Source of the DNA: Trichomonas vaginalis G3
Taxonomy: Eukaryota; Parabasalia; Trichomonadida; Trichomonadidae
Direction: 5' to 3'
Length of the DNA stretch: 64,000 bases
Assembly (NCBI RefSeq): GCF_026262505.1
Contig: NC_067205.1
Span: 4,774,001 to 4,838,000, forward strand
Part shown: positions 18,402 through 28,535 of the stretch, one piece after another
Layout of the letters: each line of letters starts with the position of its first letter
Numbering within the stretch: position 1 is the stretch's first letter
Made by a program: the position numbers and the translations under genes
Notes under the pieces: model-generated
Told to the model about the DNA's origin: nothing
Database searches by the model: none
The model's input: the letters and a program-made list of their open reading frames with translations, nothing else

Positions 18402-19337
18402 ATGTCAACAATCGGCACAACAACAATACAAACAACAGCACCAAACTCGTTAGTTATGAATCCAACATCTATGTTAGTAGAAATGAAAAGCTTCATTCCT
18501 TCTTCATATACTTTCGAAACAGAAATCCAGAAGATAAAGCAAGAACTTTTAACAAGTAATTTAGACTGTAGTGCGAAAGATGAAACAAATGAAGAATATC
18601 TTTATGAAATGCAGGACATTATTGACCATTTGCCTAAACTACCTGAAATCCAACAACAAAAACTAACTATTCCTGAATTCGACGAAATTGAAGTCAAAGC
18701 AACTGACTCAGTAGAAATAAAGAAGTTCATACGTAAGGTAAACTATGAATTCCTTGGTTTTCATTGCAACCATAAGGTTATGGACAAAGATTGCGACATG
18801 GTATATAAGAATGTTTCTGACATATATAAATCGGTTGAGTTTAAAACATACGACAACTTTGTTTCATTAGCTGCAAAATGTGTATGGCAGATAAGAGATA
18901 AAGATAGAAGAGGTAAGGTATGGAATGAACAGATAAAACCAGCAGCTTTTGAGTTAAAGAAAACCATTGACGCCTTAGTTGTTTTAGCAGGTAAGGTTTC
19001 AGAATATAACGCAAAGTTGAACCCACAATGTTCTAAATGTAAAGCAGCAATGAGGAAATATAACTACTCCGTCAAAGAGATAGAAAGAATGAGAAACGAC
19101 TATGCAGACTTAAAGAAAGAAGCAGAAAAACCAGCAGAAGATAAAATGGACATGTTAGCATTTCTGAACAAAAACTATCCAACTGCTGACGATTTCCTTC
19201 TATCTGACGTCAAGAAGAAGTATAAAGAAACTTTCGGCATTGTTAAAACATTCGATGTACTGACAGAAGAAATAGAAGCTACGAAATTGTTTAGGATTTC
19301 AAATATACATCGTACAATTCATGTAAAACGCTTATAA
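18402..19337 (+). CDS. Element 1 unrecognised 311-residue protein with a CxxC
   Basis: Looks whole and nearly identical to 55544-56458 in element 2. The ATG at 18402 is chosen because it follows the shared leader TATGTAAGAACAGAAATG; the frame is open upstream through the T-rich leader. Mostly helical, with a central NPQCSKCKAAMRKYNYSVKE that could hold a metal, and GFHCNHKVMDKDC that adds cysteines and a histidine. No family recognised. It is next to a KilA-N gene in both elements. Confidence 0.6.
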   Translation: MSTIGTTTIQTTAPNSLVMNPTSMLVEMKSFIPSSYTFETEIQKIKQELLTSNLDCSAKDETNEEYLYEMQDIIDHLPKLPEIQQQKLTIPEFDEIEVKATDSVEIKKFIRKVNYEFLGFHCNHKVMDKDCDMVYKNVSDIYKSVEFKTYDNFVSLAAKCVWQIRDKDRRGKVWNEQIKPAAFELKKTIDALVVLAGKVSEYNAKLNPQCSKCKAAMRKYNYSVKEIERMRNDYADLKKEAEKPAEDKMDMLAFLNKNYPTADDFLLSDVKKKYKETFGIVKTFDVLTEEIEATKLFRISNIHRTIHVKRL

Positions 19338-19448
19338 AATAACAGGTGAGAAAACGGGTGAGAAAACAGGTGAGATCTCACCTCTTCACCTAAATTATAT
19401 TTTTGCTGAATTCAGCAACAAAATTCTGAGTAAAATGGCATAAGATTG

Positions 19449-19525
19449 CTTCCCTCGGTTTTCCGAGGGAAGAGATTCCGTATGAAAATCATGAAATTTC
19501 TCTAGACCGATAAAATCCGGTCTAG
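19449..19525. repeat. Two perfect hairpins upstream of KilA-N remnant
   Basis: CTTCCCTCGG-TTTT-CCGAGGGAAG (19449-19472) and CTAGACCG-ATAAAATC-CGGTCTAG (19502-19525). The second corresponds to the hairpin inside the element 2 KilA-N gene at 53809-53828. The neighbouring phrase CCTAAAACTCATGAAAATCG occurs twice, showing a local duplication of about 60 bp. Confidence 0.8.
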
Positions 19526-19576
19526 CCTAAAACTCATGAAAATCGTGAAGAACAGCGAGTAGGGAAAAAACCGGCC

Positions 19577-20137
19577 TTGCCTAAAACTCATGAAAATCGC
19601 AAGAATTTGCCAATAAATTTAAGAGGTTGGTATGTACATAGACTTCTTGTAAATGCTGTTGCAATGTGGGCTTCACCTCGTTATGCTTGGTATATTTACA
19701 GACTTCTTGACGAAATTCATAGACAAGAACGTGAAGAGATGGAAAACAAGCTTGAAGCAAAAGACAAAAGCATTCAGAAAAGAATACCACGTTCGGTACC
19801 AAAAGGAAAGGAAAAGAACTATAAGTATATGATTTATACTGAAGAGATGGAAAATGAAGAAGATAAAGATATGGTTATGTTGCATTTAGTCAGAAGAAAC
19901 AACAAAAGCTTTTACGACCTTGCTAAGATTTACAAATCTGACAGAAATTGGTTCTATCGCGAAAACTTACCGATTTCAATGACACCGAATGAAGATGTGA
20001 AACAAATAGTTCAAGATACGTTACCTCAAACACACTATGATATGAAAGGTTGTACAATTCTTACCTTCAAAGAAGATTTGCCATTGTTAAAGGAAAAAAT
20101 AACAGAGTATTTTGACAACTTCAAACAAGTAGGGTAG
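19577..20137 (+). pseudogene. Element 1 KilA-N protein
   Basis: DNA-binding KilA-N family member of the kind found in large DNA viruses: the motif YVHRLLVNAVAMWASPRYAW is typical, followed by a coiled coil and a C-terminal domain (KYMIYTEEM, then DRNWFYRENLPISMTP) shared with the element 2 gene at 53228-54052. Broken. Ends 15 bp from the end of the convergent ATPase gene. Confidence 0.75.
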
Positions 20138-20152
20138 ATGAACTCTTTATTT

Positions 20153-21025
20153 TTATTGACTTTTTACAATTTGAACTTTGTTTGCGTAGATATGAATTCT
20201 GAAAGAAGTATGAGGGTCTTGTATGACTTTGTACTTTTCCCAGAGTTCATGTCTGTCAAACTTACCTGCCATGGACTCTTTCATAAGTTCCATGAAATCG
20301 TCTTCGGACAATCCGGGGAAAAGTATTATGTCAGTAAGTATTCTTTTAACATCCTTACTTAAACTCTTGGCTGTCTGTACACATATTACGACTGAGATGT
20401 TAAAGTGTCTGAGCTTCTTAAGAATTCGACACATATCTTGTTCTCTATTCTTTAACAAAGGATGAGAGGCGAAATCATCTAAGATAAGAAGACACCTATG
20501 AGGGTAAGTCTTCCAATCGTAAGATTGCAATTTCTTCGAAATGTATTCTATCTCTTTCTGTTTGTTTCTGAAGTGTTTCTTCTCTAATATTCTCTGCATT
20601 TCCTCATTTGGGTCTTTGAACTTAGAATTTATATACTCATTTATAGCATTATACTTCAAAACTCTTCTTTGGTACTTCTTTATCCAATCTAACAACTCAG
20701 TATCCTTTATACATACTAACTTAGACTTCTTTATAATATCTTTGAACGAATTGACGGTTTGGTCAAATTGACCAGAAGTACTACAAATAACAACTAACTC
20801 ATAGAATGGGTTCTTCTCATCTAGTTCTTGTTGTTGTGCAGCCATTTTAAGATAAGTGAAAGTCTTACCCGACCCAGGTGGTGCAATTAGACCTGTTATA
20901 CCATTCTGAGCAAATAAGAACTTGTCATGTATAGGCTTTATCTGAGAATTTTCTAACTTCCTCTTGTTCTTGTTTAAAACATTCTCAAATTTCTTGTCAA
21001 TGTCAGCAAACTTTTTTTCTAACAT
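20153..21025 (-). CDS. Element 1 DNA-packaging ATPase (A32/FtsK-HerA type)
   Basis: Looks whole. Walker A GLIAPPGSGKTF at about residues 46-57, Walker B CLLILDDFA, and a later VVICVQTAKSL strand with a sensor-type polar residue match Maverick packaging ATPases. Start set at MLEKKFADIDKK (21025) because element 2 starts there and the longer frame would overlap the divergent gene at 21062. Packages element DNA into capsids in related viruses; here inferred from family. Confidence 0.88.
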   Translation of the reverse strand: MLEKKFADIDKKFENVLNKNKRKLENSQIKPIHDKFLFAQNGITGLIAPPGSGKTFTYLKMAAQQQELDEKNPFYELVVICSTSGQFDQTVNSFKDIIKKSKLVCIKDTELLDWIKKYQRRVLKYNAINEYINSKFKDPNEEMQRILEKKHFRNKQKEIEYISKKLQSYDWKTYPHRCLLILDDFASHPLLKNREQDMCRILKKLRHFNISVVICVQTAKSLSKDVKRILTDIILFPGLSEDDFMELMKESMAGKFDRHELWEKYKVIQDPHTSFRIHIYANKVQIVKSQ

Positions 21026-21061
21026 ATTTTTAGAAAAATTAAAATTTTTATCTTTTAGAAA
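21026..21061. promoter_or_regulatory. Compact divergent promoter between ATPase and 150-residue protein
   Basis: A 36-bp, almost pure A/T spacer between opposite ATGs, with TTTTTAGAAA and TTTTAGAAA in opposite directions. Conserved in element 2 at 51780-51814. Confidence 0.45.
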
Positions 21062-21514
21062 ATGTCTAGCGATTTCGCTATCTATATTCGAGACAAACTT
21101 TTTGACAGCAAAACATCTGTCGACCATAAAATCTTACATAGTGTAAACAAGAAAGGTGAATTTGTTCTAAAGTTCTGTTTCTGGGAATATGACAAGAACC
21201 ATAAAACATTAAGCAGAGCAGTCTTAAAATTTGTCAATGACAGACTTGTTGACAGAGATGACGCCTCTTGGAGAGATGAAGTCCAACAAAACTTCTTAGA
21301 ATGCAAAGAAGACACATGCGCTGTTCTTGAAGATGAAATAAAAAACAGAATAGATGAGCTATTAAAGGACAAAGAACTTTTACATAAATATGGTTGCGCC
21401 AAATTTGACATAACTCCACCAGAAAAGAAGAAGAGAGAAAAGAAAGAAAAGAAAGTAGAAGAAGAGAAGAAAGAACCTGAACCAATTCCAGAGAAGGGGA
21501 GATATGACATGTAA
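21062..21514 (+). CDS. Element 1 150-residue protein with Lys/Glu tail
   Basis: Looks whole. A compact N-terminal domain (FAIYIRDKLFDSKTSVDHKI, then FVLKFCFWEYDKNHKTL) and a charged tail of EKKKREKKEKKVEEEKK type. The element 2 copy has a longer run of the tail repeat. Unrecognised; always divergent from the ATPase. Confidence 0.6.
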   Translation: MSSDFAIYIRDKLFDSKTSVDHKILHSVNKKGEFVLKFCFWEYDKNHKTLSRAVLKFVNDRLVDRDDASWRDEVQQNFLECKEDTCAVLEDEIKNRIDELLKDKELLHKYGCAKFDITPPEKKKREKKEKKVEEEKKEPEPIPEKGRYDM

Positions 21515-21530
21515 AAATAAAATTTTATTT

Positions 21531-21950
21531 TTAGAACATTTCTGGGTCAATGTCAATGTTCTCTTCCTCTTTAGGGGCAAACACTGGCTTAGACTCTAAA
21601 ATCTTTTTACCCAATTTACCTTGAACTTCAACTATCTTAGACTCATAATATTCATAGTCGTCTGCTTTCTTTGGTTCATAAGGTATAACAAGTTTGTATG
21701 CTTTGCCTTCTTTAAGGTTTGAGAACCTTCTGTCAAAACTTTCTTTGACTGCTAACAAACCTTCTATGTCTAAGTCTTCAAATTTCGCACCATTTTTAGT
21801 CACAATAGCAAACTTAACTGGTTCGATGTTCCAAACTTTGCTGAATGAAGACTTTTCAAAATGGTAGAAGTAAACATTCAAATATGTGAATGGGTCTAGT
21901 TCTTCTTTAAGTCCTGACATGTACTTGTTTACTGAAATATATTTCGTCAT
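21531..21950 (-). CDS. Element 1 139-residue unrecognised protein
   Basis: Looks whole; the ATG at 21950 matches the start in element 2 (50867). Predicted OB-like mix of strands (YLNVYFYHFEKSSF, VKFAIVTKNGAKFEDLDIEG, YKLVIPYEPKKADDYEYYES) with an acidic C-terminal tail (EEENIDIDPEMF). That pattern recalls single-stranded-DNA-binding proteins with acidic tails, and it sits immediately downstream of the helicase. This assignment is inference only. Confidence 0.55.
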   Translation of the reverse strand: MTKYISVNKYMSGLKEELDPFTYLNVYFYHFEKSSFSKVWNIEPVKFAIVTKNGAKFEDLDIEGLLAVKESFDRRFSNLKEGKAYKLVIPYEPKKADDYEYYESKIVEVQGKLGKKILESKPVFAPKEEENIDIDPEMF

Positions 21951-21984
21951 CTTTTCTATCGGATAAAAAAAATTTTTTTTAAAT

Positions 21985-23219
21985 TTACTCAGAAAAATTT
22001 TTCTTTGTATATACACCATTCTGTACGTCTAAAAGACTTTTGACATTTGCCAAGAATGTTCGTTTAGACGCTGTCATATAACCATATTCTTGACAATATT
22101 GTTTATACGAATCGTACAATGACCTTTCATCTAATGACACAAAGTCAGTTTCATCTATGAACAGTTCATATACACTCTTGTTTGCTTCTAACAATGTTTG
22201 TCTCTCTTCGGTATGTGGAATTTGTCTTGGATTGAACTTAGAAATATCTAATGTCATGAAATATGAGAACAAGTGGTTGTAAAAGTCAGATGTCAAAGTT
22301 TCTGCTAAGTCGTCAAAATATTCTGTATCTTGCATATGAGAATCTGACGTTCTGACAACTACATATCTTCTGTCAGAACTTTCTAACTTCATCGGAACAA
22401 CATTGTTTGAAACCATAATGAAGTTTGCAACATTTTCACAACTCTTTGTCTTTATATTTTCTTTCAACAACTCCAACTTTATCTGTTATAAGACTCTTCA
22501 AAGCATCTGAGTTCAAAACTTTTGTTGTATCTATACTTTGAAGTTCATTGCAAACTATAAGTTTCATATTCTCAATTGAAGAGTTAAATTTACCGCAGAT
22601 GTTTTCTAAGTTTGTCATATTAGGGTTCGAATAACCTTCTAACAGTTTGCACAAAATATCTGTAAAGAATGTGTTCTTACCTGTTCCTTGTTTTCCAATT
22701 ATAATGAGAGCAGTTTCATTTTTAGCACTTGGATGTTGTAAGATGTTTGCAAACCAACATAAGATATACTCATAAACCTTTTTCGTTTCCATTGCATATA
22801 ATTTCTTTGACATGGTCTAACCAAGCTTCTATAATATTTTCTTTCCATTCTACTTGTTCGTATTTATATCCAGTGAAGATAGAATAGAAGTTTGGAGAAG
22901 GTGTATAAAACTTTATACCACGAACTGAAAAATCTTCAAGTTTTGACAATAAGATATCCCAAGCATCTAACATCTTCATGCCAACTTGTACGACTTTTAT
23001 TTTCTTAAGTTTCTGTCTACATTCTTGTTCAGACACTATTGTTGCTCTTGGTTTGTTAAAGACAACATCCCATTCTTTCATAACATAACATTCTGGGGCA
23101 GAGTCGACATAAATGACTAAACGTTTCAAATTCTCGACTGCTTTGTTATAGTCTCTAAATGGACACATATTTCTGAATGCTTGGAAGTCATAAAAATCTG
23201 AAACATCTATTCTGTACAT
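21985..23219 (-). pseudogene. Element 1 SF3-like helicase (D5/NS1 type)
   Basis: Superfamily 3 helicase signatures: Walker A IIIGKQGTGKNTFF, a strand LIVCNELQS as Walker B, then GVVERKYKD and NFIMVSNN-VPMK as motif C region. An N-terminal domain of about 150 residues precedes it. Broken. In related viruses it unwinds DNA for polymerase B. The gene starts after TTTTTATAAAAATG, the same leader as polymerase B. Confidence 0.83.
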
Positions 23220-23241
23220 TTTTATAAAAATAAAAAAAATA

Positions 23242-24045
23242 TTATTTTTTTATTCTTGACTTTGTTGTTCCATTTGTTGCATTTGTTGTTCTTGAGCTTT
23301 TGTGTTGAAGTTGTTCTTGTAATACAATACTTTCACCAGTTGCATCTTCCAATTCGAAACTTTCTGCCGTCATTGACAAATACATAGGACATAAAAGTTT
23401 TACAGGAACAAAGTTTGCGTCAACTAATGTCAACGTTATACTTGCCAAAGTGTTTGAGTTCACTAAGGTTGAAAATTCTGCATTCGAATGAACAATAGGC
23501 AAACCAGCAGAGAAAGTATTGTTTATACGCATAAGTATCTTTTGGTCATAATAGTTTCTGTCGACATTCGAATAACACTTTGAACCTAAGTTTGAAACAA
23601 TATATAAGATTGGTGTGCTTAATGTCAATGGAATAGACATTCCTTGTATGACACCTTTTCCTGTTATAGGAAACTGTTGGTAGTAAAAACCAGAAATAAG
23701 TTTTGTATTATAGCTCATATCGTTTATAGTAAACTCAGTCGGACATCCAAACATAATGAAACCTGCTCTAGTTGCAGCACATGTTACACTCGTACGTAAA
23801 GTATTAAATAAGTCAACAAAACCTGCTGGTGGTATATCTGAGTAAGTATCTTCAAAGGAGTATTTTTTACCATTCACAACAATAAAGTCTTCTGGTGTCA
23901 AAAGAGCAAAACAGGCTTTAGTCGTCATTGTGTTTAAGGTTAGTTTACAATATCGTCCTTGAGGACTTTGTAAGTTTGTTGTTATAGAATTATATGACTC
24001 AGGGTTTTTAGTCGTAATAGTATAAACCATTATGTCTTCTGCCAT
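23242..24045 (-). CDS. Element 1 267-residue beta-rich protein, candidate penton/minor capsid
   Basis: Looks whole. Strand-rich from end to end (MVYTITTKNPESYNSITTNL, RYCKLTLNTMTTKACFALLT, SNTLASITLTLVDANFVPVK) with a Gln-rich C-terminus. Position between helicase and major capsid and the all-beta single-domain size fit a single-jelly-roll penton protein of Mavericks. I infer this; no diagnostic motif is visible. Nearly identical to 48769-49593 in element 2. Confidence 0.6.
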   Translation of the reverse strand: MAEDIMVYTITTKNPESYNSITTNLQSPQGRYCKLTLNTMTTKACFALLTPEDFIVVNGKKYSFEDTYSDIPPAGFVDLFNTLRTSVTCAATRAGFIMFGCPTEFTINDMSYNTKLISGFYYQQFPITGKGVIQGMSIPLTLSTPILYIVSNLGSKCYSNVDRNYYDQKILMRINNTFSAGLPIVHSNAEFSTLVNSNTLASITLTLVDANFVPVKLLCPMYLSMTAESFELEDATGESIVLQEQLQHKSSRTTNATNGTTKSRIKK

Positions 24046-24055
24046 TTATATATAT

Positions 24056-24287
24056 TTAAAAGTTTTTCTGAAAGTGGAGAAGAACTTCATCTAAACTTTC
24101 ACATGGCGTTTCTTGAAGTTCTCTGTCTAAGAAGTTCAAATATTTTGTAAAGACATAGAACTTTCCTTTGTCTACACGAACAAACAAAACAGGGTCTTTC
24201 ATATCGTTCAAAAGTGTGTAAAGTCCTTTACATGAAATAAAGTCTATTATTATTTTTCTTCAAACATCTTTCAAGAAGTTTTGACAT
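24056..24287 (-). pseudogene. Element 1 small ORF remnant
   Basis: A short coding-like stretch with phrases such as LFVRVDKGKFYVFTKYLNFL, lying between the candidate penton gene and the next gene. Absent at the same place in element 2. Broken; unrecognised. Confidence 0.4.
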
Positions 24288-24293
24288 TTTTAC

Positions 24294-24872
24294 TTAGCAA
24301 ATAAATTTTAATGAAATGTTTGGTCGTCAAATATTTTTATAACGTCTGGGAAACTATATTTTAAGTTCAACGTTTTCACCTCCTTTCATAACGTATATCT
24401 TGTCAATGGCATTATATGAAACACCACAGCAACTAATGTCGGGTTCTATTTCTTTGATGTTTATATCGTCTGCCTCTGTCAAAAGTTTCAATAGTTCTTT
24501 CAAAAACTTCATGAGGTGCAATGACATATGAGTTCACTTTTACAGGGTTGTGTTCGACCAAGTTTAACATTATACTTAAAGCTTGACAAATCTTCTCCTG
24601 AGTTTGAAGTTTGTCTTTCAGTTGTTGGTAGTCGTTTCGAATATCTGCAACAGAACTTAAGTCTCTGCTAACTTCAGGATATGTTGGTTCTTTTACAGGA
24701 ACAATTGTTATACCATCTTCGTCTTCGTATGGTTTCCCCATTTCAACATCTCTGTTTTGACATTGACAATAACACTTTGACTGTTTGTTTGAGTTGGTGA
24801 ATTTAACTTCACATCTGCCACCGCCATTAAACCTTTTGAAACACTTACGCTTCTATTTTTCGGAAATGACAT
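24294..24872 (-). pseudogene. Element 1 unrecognised coiled-coil protein
   Basis: Starts MSFPKNRSVSVSKGLMAVAD and includes a helical part (VADIRNDYQQLKDKLQTQEK) and a C-terminal beta part with ISCCGVSYN and IDKIYVMKGGE. The same gene lies at 48181-48763 in element 2. Broken in both. Divergent from the 139-residue protein. Confidence 0.6.
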
Positions 24873-24890
24873 TTTACTTAGAATAAAAAG
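24873..24890. promoter_or_regulatory. Compact divergent promoter between coiled-coil gene and 139-residue protein
   Basis: Eighteen bases, TTTTACTTAGAATAAAAAG, between opposite ATGs. It shares TTAGAATAAAA with the spacer at 11460-11477. Equivalent spacer in element 2 at 48164-48180. Confidence 0.45.
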
Positions 24891-25310
24891 ATGGACGTAT
24901 TCGGATATCTCTTCGAATTGAAGCAGAACAAAGTTTATACTCACAAACAATACAAATACATTGACAGAATAGTTCTTTACACAAACAATGGAAAATGTTA
25001 TAGAATAGCAGTCTTTGCTGAACCTAAATATTTTCATAAAGCAAAGAAAGTTGGTATAACCGAGATGGTGAAAGTTCTTGACGTTGACAAAAATATAACT
25101 TCAAAACTGACCGATATTTCTAAAGGAAAGTTTATAATACAATATTATGTCAAAACTGGCGTACTGTCAATATTTGACGGAGAGAAGTCAGTTCAAGAAC
25201 AACTTACTGACCTGCTGCCAAAATCTGCTCGATGGAAGCTGTCGTTATGCCAATCTGAGGAGCCCCAGCAGGTTTCATCGAACGAATCTTCAAAAGAGCA
25301 TCTTCCGTGA
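24891..25310 (+). CDS. Element 1 139-residue unrecognised protein overlapping the capsid gene
   Basis: Looks whole in element 1. Begins MDVFGYLFELKQNKVYTHKQ and contains FDGEKSVQEQLTDLLPK. Its 3' end overlaps, on the opposite strand, about 100 bp of the 3' end of the major capsid gene. The element 2 counterpart at 47745-48163 is broken. Confidence 0.55.
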   Translation: MDVFGYLFELKQNKVYTHKQYKYIDRIVLYTNNGKCYRIAVFAEPKYFHKAKKVGITEMVKVLDVDKNITSKLTDISKGKFIIQYYVKTGVLSIFDGEKSVQEQLTDLLPKSARWKLSLCQSEEPQQVSSNESSKEHLP

Positions 25311-26813
25311 AAAGTGCTATTGGTTTTGTAAAACTTCTTTGCTCTCAATTCATCTGGACCGTCTCTGTCACCAGTATATTGTATTTGAACTGTAACCAAC
25401 AGTTTGAAATACCACCCATAAAGTCTTCTGAGTCAGCAAATGGAATGCCAAGCCAAAAAGTTTGAACGGTCTCCATTTGTATATTGAGTTTTTTGACTTC
25501 CTGTATGAGTCCATACTTTCACATATGGCATAATAGAACTTTGCATTTCAGGGTTAATGGTTGTTGTGAAGTTGTTGTTAAAGTTCATAGCATCTAATGT
25601 CAAGTTGTATGACCTCATATCCTCAACTGTAGAATATTCTTCTCTTGGATAATATTTGCCATCTATGTTTATATGATATTTAATACCAGGGTTGTAGAAA
25701 CAAGAATAGTCATTTATAGTTCGTCTGAACAGTACAAACAGAGTATCTGCATGTTTCATTGCAGTTGTTAAAGCAATATCTGTTCTTGCACCTGGGTCAG
25801 CACTTTGGTTTCCAACTTCACCTGCAAAGTCTTTGACAGATATTTGGTGTATAGGGAACATAAGTGGAACTGCAATATATTTGGCAGCTAAAGCATTTGA
25901 AATATCTGGGTCCAACATATAGACTGCAAGTCTGCTTTCTATTCTCTTGCATTCAAATTTTTCGCATGTGAACTTAACTGGGTCCCAAGCAGTTCCAGCA
26001 GCATTGAAATAATAGTTTACTTCAGTGTTGAAGTTTGAGAAACAAAGTCTAAGTCAACTTTGTCTTTGCAATATTCGGCGAATGACGTTTGATTTGTTCC
26101 CTTTACGTCTGTAAGAGTGAATGGGTCTTGTGTTGGTGCAATGACTAAGTTATTTTGCTTGGAGTAAGTTCAATAGAAATTTTTCCTGCCCAGTTTGGCA
26201 AGTATCTTAAAAACCTGAAGATGAGGAAAGATGACAAAGGAACTCTAAGTTTCAGTTTTACTTTGGTTACTGCTGCTGCAGTTTGTCCAGAAAGGTCAAC
26301 ATAAACTCCTGGAACGTTAGGGTCAAGTCTTCTTATTTTCTCAATAGTTGCATACTGGTCTGTTTGTTCTCTAGCTTGTGGTTGTACTGAGTTTCTCAAA
26401 GCAAACCATTCATAGTTTGCCCATGTTACTGTTTGAACTAAGTCAGAGTTAGAATATATCTTATATCCCATGAAAACTTCTGGAGCATATTGGTATCCGA
26501 CATAGAAAATTCCATTGCAACCTTTCTTGTCAGACAACTTGGCAGAAGGTTTTATTTCAATGTCTTGTTCCACGTATAAGAATGAGTTGTCAATAGAAAT
26601 AATATGAAACCTGTCGCAAGCAATATCTACTGTTGTTGAAGAACCTTCTCCAAACTCACCTACGTTTCCATAAGAAACAGCAGTTGTATATTCGTAAGTT
26701 CCAGGAACTATTTCTGACCTTCTAATGGCATTGTCGCATTCGTTATACCATTCGGAAACATTTCCGTTCATGGCATCCAAAACTGTTGGCGTTATATTCT
26801 GAGCGGCGTACAT
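25204..26813 (-). pseudogene. Element 1 major capsid protein (double-jelly-roll type)
   Basis: Maverick-type capsid gene identified by length, position and beta-rich sequence: IIPGTYEYTT-type strands near the start, FLYVEQDIEIKPSAKLSDKK, FRFLRYLPNWAGKISIELTP near the middle, and AAKYIAVPLMFPIHQISVKD in the second half. Nearly identical to 46242-47850. Broken. The double-jelly-roll fold is known for Maverick capsids; I infer it here from family context. Confidence 0.75.
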
Positions 26814-26845
26814 TTCATATGGGTAAAAATATAGAATAGTTGGAT

Positions 26846-28534
26846 TTATATATCATAATAGAACCCACTCGTACCAAGCTTTACTTTCTTCCTGACTGAG
26901 TTTTGTTGCATCTTTGCCTCATGTTCACCTAGTATGTTGTAAATTTCCCATGTCCTTTTTGCCTTTGGGCTCTGGTCGCCCATCTCAGGTAACCTATATC
27001 CTAGAAAGATTTTGTCATAGTTTGTATTTGAGTCTTCGCGTATTGTTTGCATGACTCTTTCCTGAGTTTCCGGTTCAAGCTCTTCAAACAGAGCCTGTCC
27101 ATATGGAATAAGCTCGTTTCCAAATATATGTTTTTGTAGCCATTCTGGTTTTCTTTCCATGTTACCAATAATATCTTTTGTGAATGGGAAAGCTTTTACC
27201 CACTGTTTCAGTCTTGCGTCATTTATTTCTGTAGTTTCCAAAGGAGGGACATGTTCGTTTCCTTCAGGCTCTTCTAGCTGTTGTTGCTGAACTATTTCTT
27301 CCATGTCTGGTTGTATCTGAACTTCTTCCTGTTGAGTTTCTTGTACCTCATCTGGTGGTATATATGTTCCACCAGCTGGCACATATGTTCCATCTGCAGC
27401 ATAATGTCCTACCTGCCCTTTCGTTCTTAAGAAAGCATTTACTAGGTCTGTTTTGGTCTTTTGTAACTCTTTTTCTTGACTTTCCACAACAGTTGCTCTA
27501 ACGGCGTCATAGGCACTTTGAACTGCCTGTCTCGTTGCTGCATCTGTTATTTTCGTCATATTTTGTGCTACTTCTCTTAACTCTTTGTCGAAACCTTCAG
27601 ACTTCAGTTTCTTTCCAGATGAGAAGTCGTTCACTAGTTTCACCTTACTATGAAGAGCTTCGAAGGCATTCTTAAAGTCAGCATTCATTAAAGCTTCATT
27701 TGAACTGTCTTCATCCGCTTGTATTTTTGTCCTTATTGACCCTATAAGTTGGGCTGCTTTAGCGTTGGCTTGGGCATCTAACCAGTCATTATTAGCTTTT
27801 ATATATTCTGCGCTTTTCATTGCCTTTTGCACGGCTGCGTCGTTATTTTTACTTTCTTGTGCTAAGTTTTCATACTGTACGGTTTGGTTTTGCAACTGTA
27901 AAAGTTTTTCTGCCTTTACATTTGCTTCAACTTCTTTTTTATACTCATCGCTATCCATATATGTCTTCAGGGCTTTTTGTTTTATTTCTTCATCTTTCAG
28001 TACTTTATATTGAGTAGTATGGTTTTTCAAATTTATAACATCTTGTTCCATTTTTGCTACTTCTGCTGCTTTTTCTGACACTTTTTTCGCATATTCCTCT
28101 GTACTTAGTTCTTTCAGTTGTTCTTCTTTCTTCTTTTTCTCTACGTTTAACTCATTGAGTTTCTTTGTCTGTCTGTCATATTCTAGTTTCTTTTCGTTTT
28201 CACTTATTTGTTTCTGTATGTCTATGTTTGACTTTTTGACATCTGTTATTTGATTTTTGAGTGAACTCAAATTCATTTGACTTTGAGGGTTATAAGCTGT
28301 TCCGTCTGCAGCTCCACCATAGCCTGCCATTTTCGCTAAAAGTGCCGCTCTTAAACCTCCGCTCTGTGCACCAATAACTCGGTTTAAAAGCATAGGGTTG
28401 CTTGACATTTGTTGCAACATAGTGGGGTCATTCATCATTTGTTGTTGCAACTGTTGTTGTGGTGTCAGTTTTACTATTGGATGTTTCAATGCTCTCTTCC
28501 TCTTACGTATATTCTTACGTAGCTTACGTGGCAT
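26846..28534 (-). CDS. Element 1 562-residue coiled-coil structural protein
   Basis: Reads open. Basic N-terminus (PRKLRKNIRKRKRALKHPIV), Gln/Met-rich segment, long coiled coil of about residues 95-290, Gln/Glu-rich linker, then a C-terminal globular part (WVKAFPFTKDIIGNMERKP). Located beside the major capsid gene, so a core or scaffold role is inferred. Element 2 carries a longer version at 43011-46240. Confidence 0.65.
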   Translation of the reverse strand: MPRKLRKNIRKRKRALKHPIVKLTPQQQLQQQMMNDPTMLQQMSSNPMLLNRVIGAQSGGLRAALLAKMAGYGGAADGTAYNPQSQMNLSSLKNQITDVKKSNIDIQKQISENEKKLEYDRQTKKLNELNVEKKKKEEQLKELSTEEYAKKVSEKAAEVAKMEQDVINLKNHTTQYKVLKDEEIKQKALKTYMDSDEYKKEVEANVKAEKLLQLQNQTVQYENLAQESKNNDAAVQKAMKSAEYIKANNDWLDAQANAKAAQLIGSIRTKIQADEDSSNEALMNADFKNAFEALHSKVKLVNDFSSGKKLKSEGFDKELREVAQNMTKITDAATRQAVQSAYDAVRATVVESQEKELQKTKTDLVNAFLRTKGQVGHYAADGTYVPAGGTYIPPDEVQETQQEEVQIQPDMEEIVQQQQLEEPEGNEHVPPLETTEINDARLKQWVKAFPFTKDIIGNMERKPEWLQKHIFGNELIPYGQALFEELEPETQERVMQTIREDSNTNYDKIFLGYRLPEMGDQSPKAKRTWEIYNILGEHEAKMQQNSVRKKVKLGTSGFYYDI

Positions 28535-28535
28535 T

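Noticed and set aside
18380-18402. Possible spliceosomal intron donor GTATGT in the leader
   Set aside because: No branch-point/acceptor phrase of the ACTAACACACAG type follows; the phrase belongs to a leader shared by several Maverick genes.
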